64,000 bases of DNA from Dryomyza anilis (taxonomy: Eukaryota; Arthropoda; Insecta; Diptera; Dryomyzidae): positions 36,101,670 to 36,165,669 of the forward strand of contig OX638135.1 of NCBI GenBank assembly GCA_951804985.1, written 5' to 3'. Below, one piece after another: positions 1 to 11,607 of the stretch. The notes beneath the pieces were generated by a model. The model did not search any database. It saw only the letters and a list, made by a program, of their open reading frames with translations, and had not been told where the DNA came from. The translations under genes were made by a program, and so were the position numbers. The stretch's first letter is position 1. The number at the start of each line of letters is the position of its first letter.

Positions 1-553
1 ATAATTCGAAATTAATTAAAAAGAATTTATTCAATTTAGAATATCCAAGAATAAATAAACAAAATTTAAAGAATTTGGATTGCACCGCTGCTGCCGCTCT
101 TTATAAACAAAGAAGATTTGGACGGACAAACAGATAAAGCTAATTAGAGACGTTTCGACGAATACCTCAAAGAAACATTAATTTGAAGGAGAAAAAGGAC
201 GTTTTTTTTTTGATTTTGTTTTACAATTTTGGAATTTTTTTTGGAAATTCGCAAATCGTTTACGAGTAAAAAATTTGATTTTTAAATTATACTCTGGAAA
301 TTTGAAAATCTATACGTAGATATTTGAACTTTTCCGAATTTTTCTGGAATTTTACGACTACCTCTTTTAATTTTGGAATTATTTCGGAAATTTAAAATTC
401 TTCGGTGATCTTTTTTGATTTTATTATTTTAAAAGATTTTAATCTTTTTTCTTTAAACTTATTCATTGATTTTTTGGTGTTTGCTTCCCTTCTTGAAACG
501 ACATCTCTGCTTGTTTGTATAAATTGCATCGATACATTTATGTACTGATTTTA

Positions 554-643
<90 letters not shown>

Positions 644-693
644 TAACAATTTTAAAAATTTCCTACTATACAAGCTATAGATATACATTTAGC
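1..693 (+). other. AT-rich leader upstream of BEL/Pao A gag
   Basis: No gene is visible. The stretch is T-rich with repeated GGAATTTT-like words. From about 474 to 555 it matches, on the opposite strand, the leader of BEL/Pao element B (about 15.66-15.73 kb): both have a TGCTTCCCT...GAAACGACATC-like core, so this part is retrotransposon leader. The first 470 bases could be older leader or LTR, but I found no second copy in the window to prove an LTR. Confidence 0.5.
556..640. repeat. (TA)n microsatellite
   Basis: About 85 bases of uninterrupted TA dinucleotides lie just upstream of the BEL/Pao A gag start. BEL/Pao B has no such tract at the matching place, so it expanded inside or near the leader of element A. 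Confidence 0.97.
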
Positions 694-1890
694 ATGACTG
701 CTTTGGATCTTTTTATCCGTGCCGCAGATGCACTAGTTGAATTTCGGTCCGCATTCAATGACATTTCGGTTGACAACCATACTAAGTTTTCACTGGAAGT
801 CTTCAGTGAGGAACTCAAACTACTTTGGTTCTCATTCAAAGCCTCATATTATCAGTGTCTGCAATTCCTGGAGACCAAAGAAGATGCAGCCGATGAGCAG
901 TACTTTCCTGTAGTCAAAGCTAAATATAAGACCATTTTCAGTCTTATGTCTCCAACTTATCTTGTATCAACGAGCTCCGCGAAACTGCTTCTACCTCCGC
1001 AGCCGCCTTCCACGGATCCGATGATTTCTCATCAAACAATTGGCGCCTTCCGCCTTGCGTCACTGATGTGTTCGCCGGAGATTATGCTTCTTGGCCTACC
1101 TTCAGAGATCTCTTCTCTGCCATATACATTCGCAACTCACGTCTTACAAATGTTGAGCGTCTTTACCATCTTTTGCAAAAGACAAGCGTAGACGAACGCG
1201 ATATAGTGCAAAAGGCCCCTCTTACGAATACCGGCTTTGCGCTAGCCTGGCGTAATCTTAAAGACGTTTATGAGAATAAGCGTGTATTGGTCAACGGCCA
1301 ACTTAAACTTTTGTTCGACCTTCCTGGTGCAACTTCTGAAAGTACGGCTGCCTTTAAGAGTTTGCAACGTAATATTAACAATAGTCTTGTATCCTCTTCG
1401 ATTTATGACATCGATACCACAAATTGGGATCCCATCCTAATATTTCTATGCTCTCAGCGCTTACAGTAACCTTGGCTCTGTGGGAACAAAGCTTGTTGGA
1501 TAAGTCGGGTATCCCGAAGTAGAGTAGTCTTGATGCGTTCCTTTCTGAACGCTTCAAGACACTTGAATCCATCGGAGACATCCGCGGTCACCATACCGTC
1601 AAACCTCCACTTACAAAAACACTTCATCCACAACACCCAACATTGCCAAAAAGATATAATAGTTATCCCGCGAACCTTACAGATTCATTTTGTGTTCTTT
1701 GCCCCAAATAACAACATGTTTTGCGGGTCTGTAAACGGATTTTACAAATGAGCATCTCCGATATACTTTTCAAATGTCAAAAGGTTTCAATTCTGCGTTA
1801 ACTGCCTTAATAGATCTCATGAACTTCATGACTGTAAAAGTGATTACGGTTGCTCAGTGTGTAAAAAGCGTCATCTAATGATGAACGCAG
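694..1890 (+). pseudogene. BEL/Pao A gag (DUF1759-type), frameshifted
   Basis: The Gag start (MTALDLFIRAADAL) matches the Gag start of element B at 15540. The first frame runs to about 1015. The conserved DUF1759-type core (FAGDYASWPTFRDLF) then continues in another frame from about 1062 to 1469, so there is a frameshift near 1010, and a stop at 1467-1469. Near 1795-1880 a nucleocapsid-like zinc knuckle is readable as C-x2-C-x4-H-x4-C followed by CSVCKKRH. Gag would form the particle shell and bind RNA. Several stops and the frame changes make it non-functional. Confidence 0.85.
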
Positions 1891-1953
1891 TTATTACTTT
1901 GTTGTACTTAGGTTGATGGGTGGCAGCAAAGAGACCGAGCGCTGCGCTATCGC
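1868..1953 (+). repeat. LTR-like 85-bp fragment inside gag
   Basis: Directly after the zinc-knuckle codons the gag homology to element B stops and an ~75-base block takes its place, with the core GGTGGCAGCAAAGAGA. The same block occurs inverted at 10265-10348 and in diverged form at 13076-13135. Gag homology then resumes (ATACAGTCCACTTCATCTCC is shared with element B). It replaces part of gag and adds a stop. Confidence 0.75.
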
Positions 1954-2700
1954 ATATACAGTCCACTTCATCTCCTTTCATGAGTTGGAATCCGACCACG
2001 TTGGCGGCGTTTGGGCCACGCCCTTCGCCATCCCATACACCAGAAGTTATTTCAATTTATTCTGTGAGCAATAATCCGACTACGTCGGCGGCGTCAGGGT
2101 CACGCCCTCTTCCAGAAAACATGCAACAATCATTTTACAATAACATACAATCCATTTCTCCACAAGACGAAATAGAAGACTTGCAATCATGCTTTGCTTC
2201 ACAAACAACAAAAGTTTTTCTGGGTACTGCCATTATCAATATATGCCATACGTAATACGTACTCGGCAAGGGCATTAATAGATTCGGCGTCTGAAGCCTC
2301 CTTTATTTCGGAACGTATTCGCAATCTTTTAAAGCTGCCTATGTCTTCGACACAAGCTTGCATTTCGGGGTTAAACCAAGCCGTCACTACCAATCCTACA
2401 AAGCGATGCTCTTTTATAATTGTATCCCTCATTGATCCTAATTTACACTTAGAGGCAATGGCACTGGTTTTACCAAAAATTGCCAGTGAGTTGCCATCGT
2501 GTCAAATTGAACCGGCTATTCAGTATCAATTACCTAATTTAGTACTAGCTGATAAGAACTTTTTCAAAAGTTCTTCTGTCGACGTATTAATTGGTGGCGA
2601 CCTCTATCCATTGATTATGATGGATGGTATGCAACGAAACGTCCTGGAAACTCTTATTGCCCAGGAAACTGTATTTGGCTGGATTTTTACGGGACCACTA
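1954..2700 (+). pseudogene. BEL/Pao A gag linker and aspartic protease
   Basis: The Ser/Thr/Pro-rich gag linker (about 1954-2190) leads into the protease. The active-site region is readable from about 2265 as RALIDSASEASFISERI, keeping the Asp-Ser of retroviral-type aspartic proteases. Downstream the family block DVLIGGDLYPLIMMDG and VFGWIFTGPLP is intact. The linker frame ends at about 2253 and the protease continues in the next frame, so a frameshift near 2250 separates Gag from protease. The protease would process the polyprotein. Confidence 0.85.
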
Positions 2701-3590
2701 CCGGTGCCCCCAGTCTCTTGCTTTGCCACTCGTGTTCCTTATGACAATGCCGCGACCATAAACCAACAATTGCATCGCTTTTGGGAACTAGAAAAAGTTT
2801 CTAAGAAACGATTTTTAACTCCTGATGAAAAGTTGTGTGAGGAGCTGTATGCTAAAACGACGAAACGTAATAGTGATGGTCGATATGTGGTAAATTTGCC
2901 CTTTAAAACAAACTATTTTTCTATGGTGAAACTGGGTCATGCGCGCAATATTGCAATCCAGCAATATCTTCCAAACGAAGCTTCCCTCCTGCGCAGGCCA
3001 GCACATTTCTATTTACCACATCATGTGGTGATTAATCCTGATAGTACGACTACTGCTCTTCGCGTGGTATTTAACGCAACCAATTCTACGTCGAATGGTT
3101 CAAGTTTGAATGACATGCTTCATATTGGCACAGTTCTCCAAGCTGATTTAACTTCGTTAATAATACGCTAGAGGCTATATCGATTTGTATTCAATAGCGA
3201 CATTCAGAAGATGTATCGACAGATTCTAGTCGATCCTTCACACAGTCCCTTTCAGAGAATCACATTCAGAAATTCTCCCACTGCCGTTCTAAACGATTAC
3301 GAATTAAAACTGTCACTTTCGGCATTAATTGTGCCCCATATCTTGCCATTCGTACCTTATTACAATTGGCTCAAGACACCCAGGAGAAGCATTCGTTAGC
3401 GGTATACATTTTGAGAAATTCGATGTATGTTGATGATGCTCTTGCTGGTGCTCACGATCTTTCGACAGCTATCTCTGCACGAGACGAACTCATTGAAACA
3501 TTGGGTTCTGCCGGGTTTTCGCTACGCAAATGGACTGCAAACTGCAAAGAGATCCTTTGTGATTTGCCTATTGATCACATATAGGATTTC
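2701..3590 (+). pseudogene. BEL/Pao A reverse transcriptase
   Basis: The protease frame continues into the reverse transcriptase N-terminus (HFYLPHHVVINPDSTTT then LRVVFNATNSTS) until a TAG stop at 3169-3171. After it the motif-A region is readable as FNSDIQKMYRQILVDPS in the same neighbourhood, and the catalytic box appears as MYVDDALAGAHDLS at about 3420-3465 in another frame. At least one stop and two frame changes break the gene. It would copy element RNA into DNA. Confidence 0.85.
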
Positions 3591-3599
3591 CTTGAGTTT

Positions 3600-4077
3600 G
3601 AAGACACGAGTAATGTGAAAACTCTTGAAGTTCGCTGGAACGCTCGACATGATCATTTCTATTTCATTACCATGCCGTTTTCACCTTGTAAAACATTTAC
3701 TAAACGCATCGTGTTATCCCTGATAGGCCATTTACTTGCGCGTTTTAACCAATTCGAAGGTTTCAACTCATTTGCTTACAGCAAAAACAAAGGTTGCGCC
3801 GGTAAAAACCATATCCCGCCCACGACTAGAGTTATGCTGTGCAGTCCTTCTTTCAGAAATGGTTGAATCTCTTCTGAATGAGCTGAATGTTGAAATTCAT
3901 GACATGTTCTGTTGGACCGATTCCACAATTGTTTTGGCTTGGCCTCAGAAACCTCCTTGTACATGGACAATATTTGTGGCAAACCAAGTCAGTAAGATAC
4001 AAAATAATACTACGATAGCACATTGGCAACACGTAGACACCCATGATAACCCTGCTGACTTACGCCACAAGAGTTAA
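3600..4077 (+). pseudogene. BEL/Pao A RNase H region
   Basis: From about 3790 the typical Pao sequence around RNase H is readable: AKTKVAPVKTISRPRLELC, then CWTDSTIVLAW and the HVDTHDNPADL block that normally precedes a zinc/integrase region. The first RNase H carboxylate segment is not clearly present. Frames change at about 3615 and 3740. The function would be removal of RNA from RNA-DNA hybrids. Confidence 0.75.
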
Positions 4078-4154
4078 ATGGAAATTCTCTGTGGTGGCAT
4101 GGCCCTTACTGGCTTAACAGTGCTAGGTCATCTCACTGGCCATCGTCACCAAAT

Positions 4155-4580
4155 ATGTGTCCAGAAACAACGCTTGAAAAGAAACCAATCAAGGCATTTT
4201 TCAATTTTTTCGCGTCGTACGAGGATATCTTAGATAAGTTCTCTTCATTGCCACGGGCCTTACGGGTCTTAGCGTATGTATTTCGGTTCTTTAAACATAT
4301 ACACTGTGCTGCGAGAAGTAACTCTAATTTTAACCCATCTATAATTTCTGGTTCCGAAATACAATTCGTCAAAAATCGCTTAGCAATTATTGCGAAAAAG
4401 GTGGCTTTTCCAGCCGAGTATAAATGCTTGATGGACAATTTACTCATTAGTTCGAAGAGCAGCATATTAACGCAGCATCCCTACTTGGACAGTCACAAAT
4501 GCATGCGCATAAATGGCCGCCTTACCGAAGCCAATGACCTTTCCTTTAATGAACGCCATCCGTTCATTTTATCATACGGC
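4155..4580 (+). pseudogene. BEL/Pao A integrase, N-terminal part
   Basis: One frame covers the region between RNase H and the integrase zinc finger, ending in HPYLDSHKCMRINGRLTEA and HPFILS, a block preceding the HHCC finger in Pao integrases. The frame then runs into the 5' end of the inserted non-LTR element. The rest of the integrase resumes at 8123; by comparison with element C about 20 codons are missing at the junction, so the insertion probably came with loss of target sequence. Confidence 0.75.
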
Positions 4581-7500
4581 GTCAGTAGCGTCAGTAGCGT
4601 CTGCACAACGATGGGGGACGGATGTGTCGTGTCGTCCTCTTATCTTTTTTTCTAATACGTTAAATTTTGTCCGTTGAGTTTGTCTTAATATTTGTCGAGT
4701 GCCGTGCAAAATTTTGCTTAAGTGTCGTCCACCGTAACAACCTCATAACAATAAAAACGATTAAAATATATAAAATAATAACACTCAAAAAACAATAACA
4801 TACAAAAACCAAAGACTATAAAAATACAGAACCAAACATTATAAACAACAACACAAAACCGGTTTCGCTGCACCACCAGCACTGCCTGCTGCCGCCGTCG
4901 CTGCTTACAATTGCCAACGCAACGGGCTTTTCTATGCCCTCTGTTGCAATTGCTCATTTGTTTATCGTTTTCAGTCCCTTCCCCATCCTACTCCTCGCTA
5001 TCTGCGTGCGTGGTTGAGACTGCAAGAGTGCGTAACGAAGACAGTGGTCAAGGCATAACACTGACCACTGTTTAGCTTACGCTCTCACTTGTTTGTCTCC
5101 ACTGCCGCCCGCTAATAGTATGTTTGTTTGTTTTAAATTTGCCCAGTAGCGAAAATGTCGCAAATCTTTCGTATAGATTTTTGCAACATTCGTGGCCTGA
5201 GAACGAATTTTTTCGCTGTTTATGCGCATGTGTCTCTTTATAGGCCACATATAATGGCATTAGGTGAGACCCAGGTTGGCGAGGGTGCAGATCCACTGGA
5301 TTTTCAAATACCGGGGTACCACCTACTGCCATTATTCTCTGCCCATAGGGGTCTCGCCCTTTTTATTCGAAGTGACGTTGCGTACCAGCACCAGCAGCAA
5401 CATAGTGTTTCGGATAATGAATTTAATTCTATGTGGATTAAATTCAAAATCTTGCAACACATCATGCACTTGTGTTTTATTTATAGGAGTCCGAATCTAG
5501 ATAGGGTTTCTACCTGTAACAAGTTAGATGCCCTATCTGATTCGATCTCAAATATACTGGAACAATTTCCAGGCAGTGAAATTGTTGTTGCTGGTGACTT
5601 TAATGTACACAACGCCACTTAGTTGAGCCACTCGGGTCTATCAACACAGGAGGGTTGTTATGTTGAGCTGTTTGCAGAGTGCAATCAACTCACTCAATTG
5701 GTGAAGGAACCGACGTACCTCCCACGCGTCGGTGGGCAGAGCCAAAAAGTCTTAGACCTTTTTCTGACTTCGCATCATGAAAAATATGATGTAAAAGTCC
5801 TTGGAAATTCCATCCACTGTATTATTTCCGCTGCGTTTTCGTATTCTAGTTTACGCGCCTCTTCGATTAAAGCCCCGAAGAGGACTGTATGGCTTTACGA
5901 AAAAGCAAATTGGGATGCGTTAAATGATTTTTTTCGCAACTTTAATTGGAAATTGTGTTTCGCAGATAAAAACATAAATGCCGCGGCCTTAATGGTACAA
6001 AACATTATTTTATTGGGTATGCGGTCCTTCATACCTTCTAAAAAGATTAGCATTAAACCCAAGGACCACTCTTGGTTTAATGAGACTTGCAGGATTGCAG
6101 TCAGGTCGAAAGAGGAAGCCTTTCAGAATTGGCGTTCTAAAAGAATGCTGATACTGAAAGACTTCGCATACAGGCTAGGAATCGCTGTAATGCCGTGATC
6201 GCGCGTGAAAAGTTTCTACACGAACAAAACGCGCACAAAAAGGTCCTTCTCTACCATAGAGGTAGTAAAAATGTCTGGTCATTTATTAAAAGGGTGAAGA
6301 ATCAGACGACATCGTCTACTCCAACCCTTGTTATGAATGGCCAGACCTTTACAGACCCGGTTGATAAAGCTAATCTCTTGGCAGAACTATTTGCAAATAA
6401 TTCAACGCTCCCAGTTAGCAATCAACCACTGCCCGTCGTTCAATTTGTTTCTTCTGCAATGCCGGAGATACATTTTCGAACTCGGGCAGTTAAAAAGGTT
6501 TTAGCAAATCTCAATATTAACAAAGCCTCCGGGCCAGATGGCATAACTGCCCATGTGTTGAAGAAGTGTGCATCAACGCTGGCTTGTCCATTGCGTAACC
6601 TTTTCAACATCTCCTACACGACAGGAGTTTTTCCATCTTGTTGGAAGGTTGCCAATGTCCAGCCAGTTCCGAAAAAGGGTGAAGCTACGAACCCTGCTAA
6701 TTACCGACCCATTGCAATATGCTCTGCGCTATCCAAGGTAATGGAAAGCGTAATAAACTTCCACCTTGTGAACTATCTGGAGCGAAACGAATTACTTAGT
6801 GACCGGCTATATGGTTTCCGTAGGACCAGATCCACCGGTGACTTGATGGCGGTCCTCTCCGAAAAGTGGAATAATTGTATTCACCTTTTCGGAGAGAGTA
6901 AGGTGGTTGCTCTTGATATTTCCAAGGCTTTTGATCGAGTGTGGCATGAAGCCCTGGTATCAAAACTTATTGCATATGGTGTCGGTAATTCTTTTGCTCG
7001 ATGGATATCGAGTTTTCTCCAGGGTCGTTCAATACGAGTTGCGATGGATGGTGTTTTCTCAGAACAACATTCCATCAATTCTGGAGTCCCGCAGGGTTCC
7101 GTCCTATCCCCGTCCCTATTTCTGGTGTTTATCAATGACCTTCTGTCATCGACCCAGAACCCAATCCATTCCTTTGCAGATGACAGCAACATTTGTCATT
7201 CATTTTCGTTCAACAAGCGCCCAAACTCTTTGGAGATTGAGAGTAAAAGGCGCACAATGAATGATACACTCAATAATGACCTTAAAACAATCTCCGAGTG
7301 GGGTCTTGCAAATAGAGTTGATTTTAATGCTAGCAAGACCCAATGTTGTCTGTTATCTCACAAAAGAATGGATTCACTCCTCCCTCCCCTCAATATGGAC
7401 TCTGTGGATATTGTGCAGTCAGCTGCTCTTGACGTTCTGGGTATATCAATTCAATGTGACCTCCGTTGGAATGATCACATATTTGATGTGTCGAAAGAAG

Positions 7501-8119
7501 CGGCCAAGTGCCTCGGTTTTCTGAAACGGTGTAAGACATACTTCACTCCTGCTGACTTGCGCACTGTCTACACCACCTATATTCGGCCTAAGATGGAATA
7601 CAATTCGCACATATGGGCAGAGGCTTCAAAATTTTCTTTGGAGTTCCTGGATCGAATCCAACAACGTGCAATATATTTAATAGGGGATGAAAATATTTCA
7701 TCCTCTATTGGTTCTCTTGAGCACCGAAGGACCGTAGGGTGTGTAAGCCTGTTTTATAGGTATTACAATGGTAAGTGTTCGAGGGAAATACATGGCCTGA
7801 TTCCACCAGGACGTGTGTTCCCTCGTACTACTAGGGCATCGAACCAAGCCCACCCCTTCGTAGTCCACACGGTTCCCAACAGAACCACGCATTACAGAGA
7901 GAATTCGTTCTTCAGTCGCACGATTCGTTTGTGGAACAATCTCCCTGCGTCTGTTTTTCCCGACATTTTTTATATTGGGAAATTTAAAGCAAACATCCAC
8001 CGACACTACTCCATCTTTCCTCCTCCTTTGAACCTATAATTCTTCCTTGCGATCAACACTGTGCATTGCACGAATAGGGGGCATCCCCTGAGCGTTGTTT
8101 TTAAAAAAAAAAAAAAAAT
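4581..8119 (+). mobile_element. CR1/Jockey-group non-LTR retrotransposon, copy 1
   Basis: About 3.5 kb, with a ~560-bp 5' leader, one endonuclease-reverse transcriptase gene, a short 3' UTR ending in CCCCTGAGCGTTG and a 16-base A tail at about 8103-8118. The 5' terminus GTCAGTAGC is present twice in tandem (4581-4589 and 4590-4598). Its ends are defined by comparison with copy 2, whose 5' end at ~54030 also starts AGTAGCGTCTGC. It lies in the BEL/Pao A integrase gene. No clear target duplication is seen. There is no room for a separate ORF1. Confidence 0.88.
5155..8039 (+). pseudogene. CR1/Jockey-group pol (endonuclease + RT), copy 1
   Basis: The ATG at 5155 starts an APE-type endonuclease (CNIRGLRTNFF, GETQVGEG, VVAGDFNVHNA). 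A TAG at 5620-5622 interrupts it where copy 3 has TGG (tryptophan), so this is a nonsense change; the frame then continues to ~6140. A one-base loss near 6142 (compared with copy 2) shifts the frame. From there the reverse transcriptase is open to 8039: NKASGPDGI, ALDISKAFDRVW, SGVPQGSVLSP and the catalytic SFADDSN near 7175. No RNase H domain follows. The enzyme would nick target DNA and prime reverse transcription there. With two lesions it is dead, though otherwise the best-preserved of the three copies. Confidence 0.9.
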
Positions 8120-8122
8120 CAA

Positions 8123-9190
8123 TTGATGCTACGTCTTCTTCGACAGGAATACTGGAATCCAAAAGTCAAGAACATTATTAAGACCTGCATACATAAAAGC
8201 AAGAAATGTGTCATATGTAAGAAAAATCAACAATTGCAAATTATGGCAGCCCTACCCCCTCAACGAACTTCTCTATCAAGAGTTTTTGAAAATACAGGGG
8301 TTGATTTTGCTGGCCCGTTTAATATTAAAAATTACACCGGCAGGGCTTGTCTTATCACAAAGGGTTATGTATGCGCATTCGTCTGATTCGCGACGAAAGC
8401 TATACATTTAGAAGTTACAAGTGTCTTATCTTCATCTGCCTTTCTAGCAGCCTTTGCGCAATTTGTGTCACGCCGAGGATGTCCTAAGACGCTCCATTCA
8501 GATAATGGAACCAACTTCGTTGGAGCATCTAAAATCCTTAAAAAAGAATTTAACGATTTTTTGAAGTCGTCACGTAGTCTGCTCGGTTCACACTACACCC
8601 AGCAAGAAATCACTTGGAATTTCATACTTGCCGGTTCTCCACATATGGGACGGTTTTGTAAGCCGGTGTTAAAAGCTTTAAAACACATTTCCGTAAAATT
8701 GCTGACTGTAGCAAGTACACATTTGAGGAATTATCTGCCATTATAGCCCGCATCGAAGCTTGTTTAAATTCCAGGCCCTTGAATCCAATGTCGACTAATT
8801 CGACAGACTTATCCGCCTTGACACCTGCTCATTTCTTGATTGGAGTCCCTATACTGTCTCCTGCGGAGCCGTACATCGATGATTCGCGGCTAAGTCTACT
8901 TAACCGCTGGAATAAAATTCGGGCAATTCATCAACAGTTTTGCATGCGCTGGAAAGAAGAATATTTGAAGGAACTTCATCGACTCTATAAGTGGAAATCG
9001 CCCCAACGTGATATATCCATAGATGATCTCGTACTCATTCGACAGGAAAATTTGCCACCTAACGACTGGCGCTTCGGTCGAGTGATGAAAGTTAATGCAG
9101 GAAATGACGGTCATGTCCGGGTAGCCGATATACGGACCCAACGAGGACTTATTACCAGATCCATTGTCAAACTAATACCTTTGTTAATTA
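8123..9190 (+). pseudogene. BEL/Pao A integrase, core and C-terminal part
   Basis: This continues the gene split by the CR1/Jockey insertion. RLLRQEYWNPKVKNIIK leads into the second zinc-finger half (CVICKK), followed by the first catalytic region (NTGVDFAGPF), the second (HSDNGTNFVGA, about 8490-8525), a degraded PHMG region, and the conserved C-terminal domain (LTPAHFLIGVPI, LNRWNKIRAIHQQF, DLVLIRQENLPPNDWRFGRV). Frame changes near 8385, 8460 and 8746 break it. The integrase would insert element cDNA into chromosomes. Confidence 0.85.
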
Positions 9191-9299
9191 ATCACCTTCT
9201 CCTAACTCATATTCCTATTTCTTTTTCAGCTCCTTTATATTTTTACTATGGATGTGATTAAATTTCAATGCAGTGTGTGAAAACGCAATCACCCCTTAA

Positions 9300-10003
9300 T
9301 GTATTGCAAGATATTCGGCACCTTTAACTTGTAAAAGAAACTCCGAGCAATACTCCTCCATAAGTATTGCGCGAAGTGTTTGGCACACTCTCACACAGCA
9401 AAGGACTGCACCATCAAACGTTCCTGCAAATATTGTCAAAAAGCGCACAATTCGCTGATCCATGCTGATCGACTGGTCGTCAAGCCAACCAAAATACGTC
9501 GGGTCCGCGACGAAGAAGAGCAGCGACTCAGTCATCGATCTACGGTGCTTTTGCCCAATGCGGTGGTAATAATACGCGTTGGCACCTCGGTCCATACTGT
9601 CCGAGCGCTGATCGATTGGTTTTCCACCGCTACAAATATCTCTCCAGATTTCGTGCGAAGCGCACGGTTGGTCACAACGTTGATACACGATGAGGAAACC
9701 TGCATGATCACGGTTGGAGCGCGAACTGATCCAGCAGTGCGCCTCAGTATAATGGCCAAATCTGCGGACGTCTTTGGCTTTAATACTTCGACGAGCCATG
9801 TGGATGCCAAGCTCAAGGACCATTTCACAAACATTGTGCTGGCAGAACCATCATTTAACACTTCAAGCGCCGTCGCCCTTATCCTAGGAACGGACGTTTA
9901 TCCAAAGATTATGCGCAGAGAAATGATGCCGAGTATTGGGCTACCTTTAGCCCAAAATACCATATTTGGCTGGGTCCTTTTTGGTCCATGTCCATTGTTA
10001 TAA
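9300..10003 (+). pseudogene. BEL/Pao E fragment: zinc knuckles and protease
   Basis: A separate BEL/Pao piece. At about 9369-9470 a knuckle reads C-A-K-C-L-A-H-S-H-T-A-K-D-C (C-x2-C-x4-H-x4-C), followed by CKYCQKAHNSLIH. One frame (9380-10003) continues to the protease: RALIDWFSTATNIS, where the expected small residues after the catalytic Asp are replaced by Trp-Phe, then LILGTDVYPKIM and FGWVLFGP. It stops at 10003 before any reverse transcriptase. The sequence differs clearly from elements A to D, so it is a fifth BEL/Pao lineage here. Confidence 0.8.
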
Positions 10004-10348
10004 TATTTCTTTTTCTTTTTAACAGAACATTTGTACCTATTAATTTTTTTCTTTCCTCCTTCTACATTCAGCCAGGAGATTTCCTTTATTGTTTTTATTT
10101 CGCAGTGTGTATTACTGCAAAGTGGGCGGAAATGTTTACGCCAAAATACTTGCAGGGTAAAGTCTGCATTTTTTAGTTCGTACCACACTTCACAATTCGA
10201 AATTCCAGGGGTGAATTTCTGCACATCCTTTTCAACCCTTCTTCGTTGAGACTTCTCGGGGCTGCGATGGCGCAGCGCTCGGTCTCTTTGCTGCCACCCA
10301 TCAACCTGAGTACAACGAAGTAAGAACTGCGTTCATCATTAGATGACT

Positions 10349-11064
10349 TCTATACCCTACACTAAGAGTGAAAGGGTATATTCAGTTTGGTACGCCGTTT
10401 GTAACACCCAGAAGGAAGCATCTCCGGTATGGAAAAGTATATATATTCTTGATCAGCATGACCCCCTGAGTCGATTTAGCGATGTCCGTCTGTCTGTCTG
10501 TCTGTCTGTCTGTCTGTTGAAATCCCTACTACTTTTAAAATTGAAGAGCTAGATAAATGAAACTTATAACTTAGATTACTAATATACCTACGCTGTATGT
10601 GCGAAAAAATTGGCGAGATCGGTCCATTGTGACCTATGATCGGACCACTTATGTTCAAATACCTCATATAAAATGCACATATAAAGATCAATTTTTATGT
10701 ATACGTGCTTAGGTAAACTTTTTTTGGTAAAATATATAATGACTCATGCTCAAATACATGATAATAATGTTTTCCGGCGAAAAGACTTGTGGTTCACAAA
10801 AAAAATCGAAATTCGGTACACCTACCTATTTGTAAATATGGGTATCAAATGAATGGAAATTCTTCAGCGATTGAATGTTTGTAGTTATTTTAAGGATTCG
10901 TATACCCTGGTGACCTATATATCACTTTAAATGGTAACCACACATATGTGTAGGGTATTTATAGTCGGCTTAGACCGACTATAATTTTGATAATCCTAAC
11001 TATCATAATTACACCTACTTTAAAATTTTCAATGTGATCTAACCTTCCCAACTGGTTTATATTT
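10349..11064 (+). repeat. R700 dispersed repeat, copy 1
   Basis: About 0.7 kb, found again inverted at about 61055-61732. One end forms a hairpin (TATACCC...GGGTATA) next to a GTCT microsatellite (10487-10516). The other end contains ACTATA..GGTCTAAGCCGAC-like sequence and CCAGTTGGGAAGG. No ORF is conserved. The GTCCGTCTGTCTG segment with nearby TGATCAG..GAGTCGAT resembles words I recall from fly repeats (not searched). Confidence 0.8.
10487..10516. repeat. (GTCT)n microsatellite
   Basis: Seven tandem copies of a GTCT-type tetranucleotide inside R700 copy 1. The other R700 copy carries only a short AGACAGAC stretch at the matching place, so the array grew in this copy. Confidence 0.9.
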
Positions 11065-11607
11065 TATATTTTATATATTGGACTTCCTTCCTTGATCTCC
11101 AATCTTATTGTATATTTATATACCTTTTTTCTTATATTCATATGGCAAACACTTGGGTTTGTCTTTTATTGAAATTAAATTATACTTGCTCAAATAAATA
11201 AACCAAACAAAAACCATAAACTTCTGCTTTTTAATTGATTTCGAATGATAGGAAAAATCTGGAAATATACGCCTTTATTTCTGCGTAATCATAATACGTT
11301 TACTATAGTACTTTTTATAGTATGTTTTATATTGTTGAGAATTTATTTGTTTTGTGATCCATATCCAAAATGCGCACTAATTCTCAAGTAACAAATTACC
11401 AAAGATTTTTAAGCCTCCAATAAACAAAATAAAGAAAACTTTAGAGACTCTAACTTTTTGACAAATAAATATAAGAAAAAATTGTCAAAAAGGCTGATAC
11501 AATTTTAAAAATTGACTTTATTTTGTTTATTCAAATACAATTTCCAAATTTATTTGTCGGAAGACATTATATTTTCTTCAATTTTGATCAAAATTATGTA
11601 CCACTTC

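Larger units (their letters stand above)
474..9190 (+). mobile_element. BEL/Pao LTR retrotransposon A (decayed, interrupted)
   Basis: Gag, protease, reverse transcriptase, RNase H and integrase follow each other in the normal BEL/Pao order on the plus strand, but in several frames with stops. A 3.5-kb non-LTR element sits inside the integrase gene (about 4581-8119). No LTR pair was identified, so the outer limits are those of recognisable homology: leader similarity to element B at the left, end of the integrase C-terminal domain at the right. Confidence 0.85.

Noticed and set aside
4718..4957. 79-codon minus frame in the CR1/Jockey leader
   Set aside because: Lies in the 5' leader antisense to the element, has no domain, and is disrupted in the other copies.
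10487..10516. GTCT array and other short repeats as a CRISPR array
   Set aside because: No repeat-spacer structure exists anywhere; periods are those of micro- and minisatellites and the window is eukaryotic.
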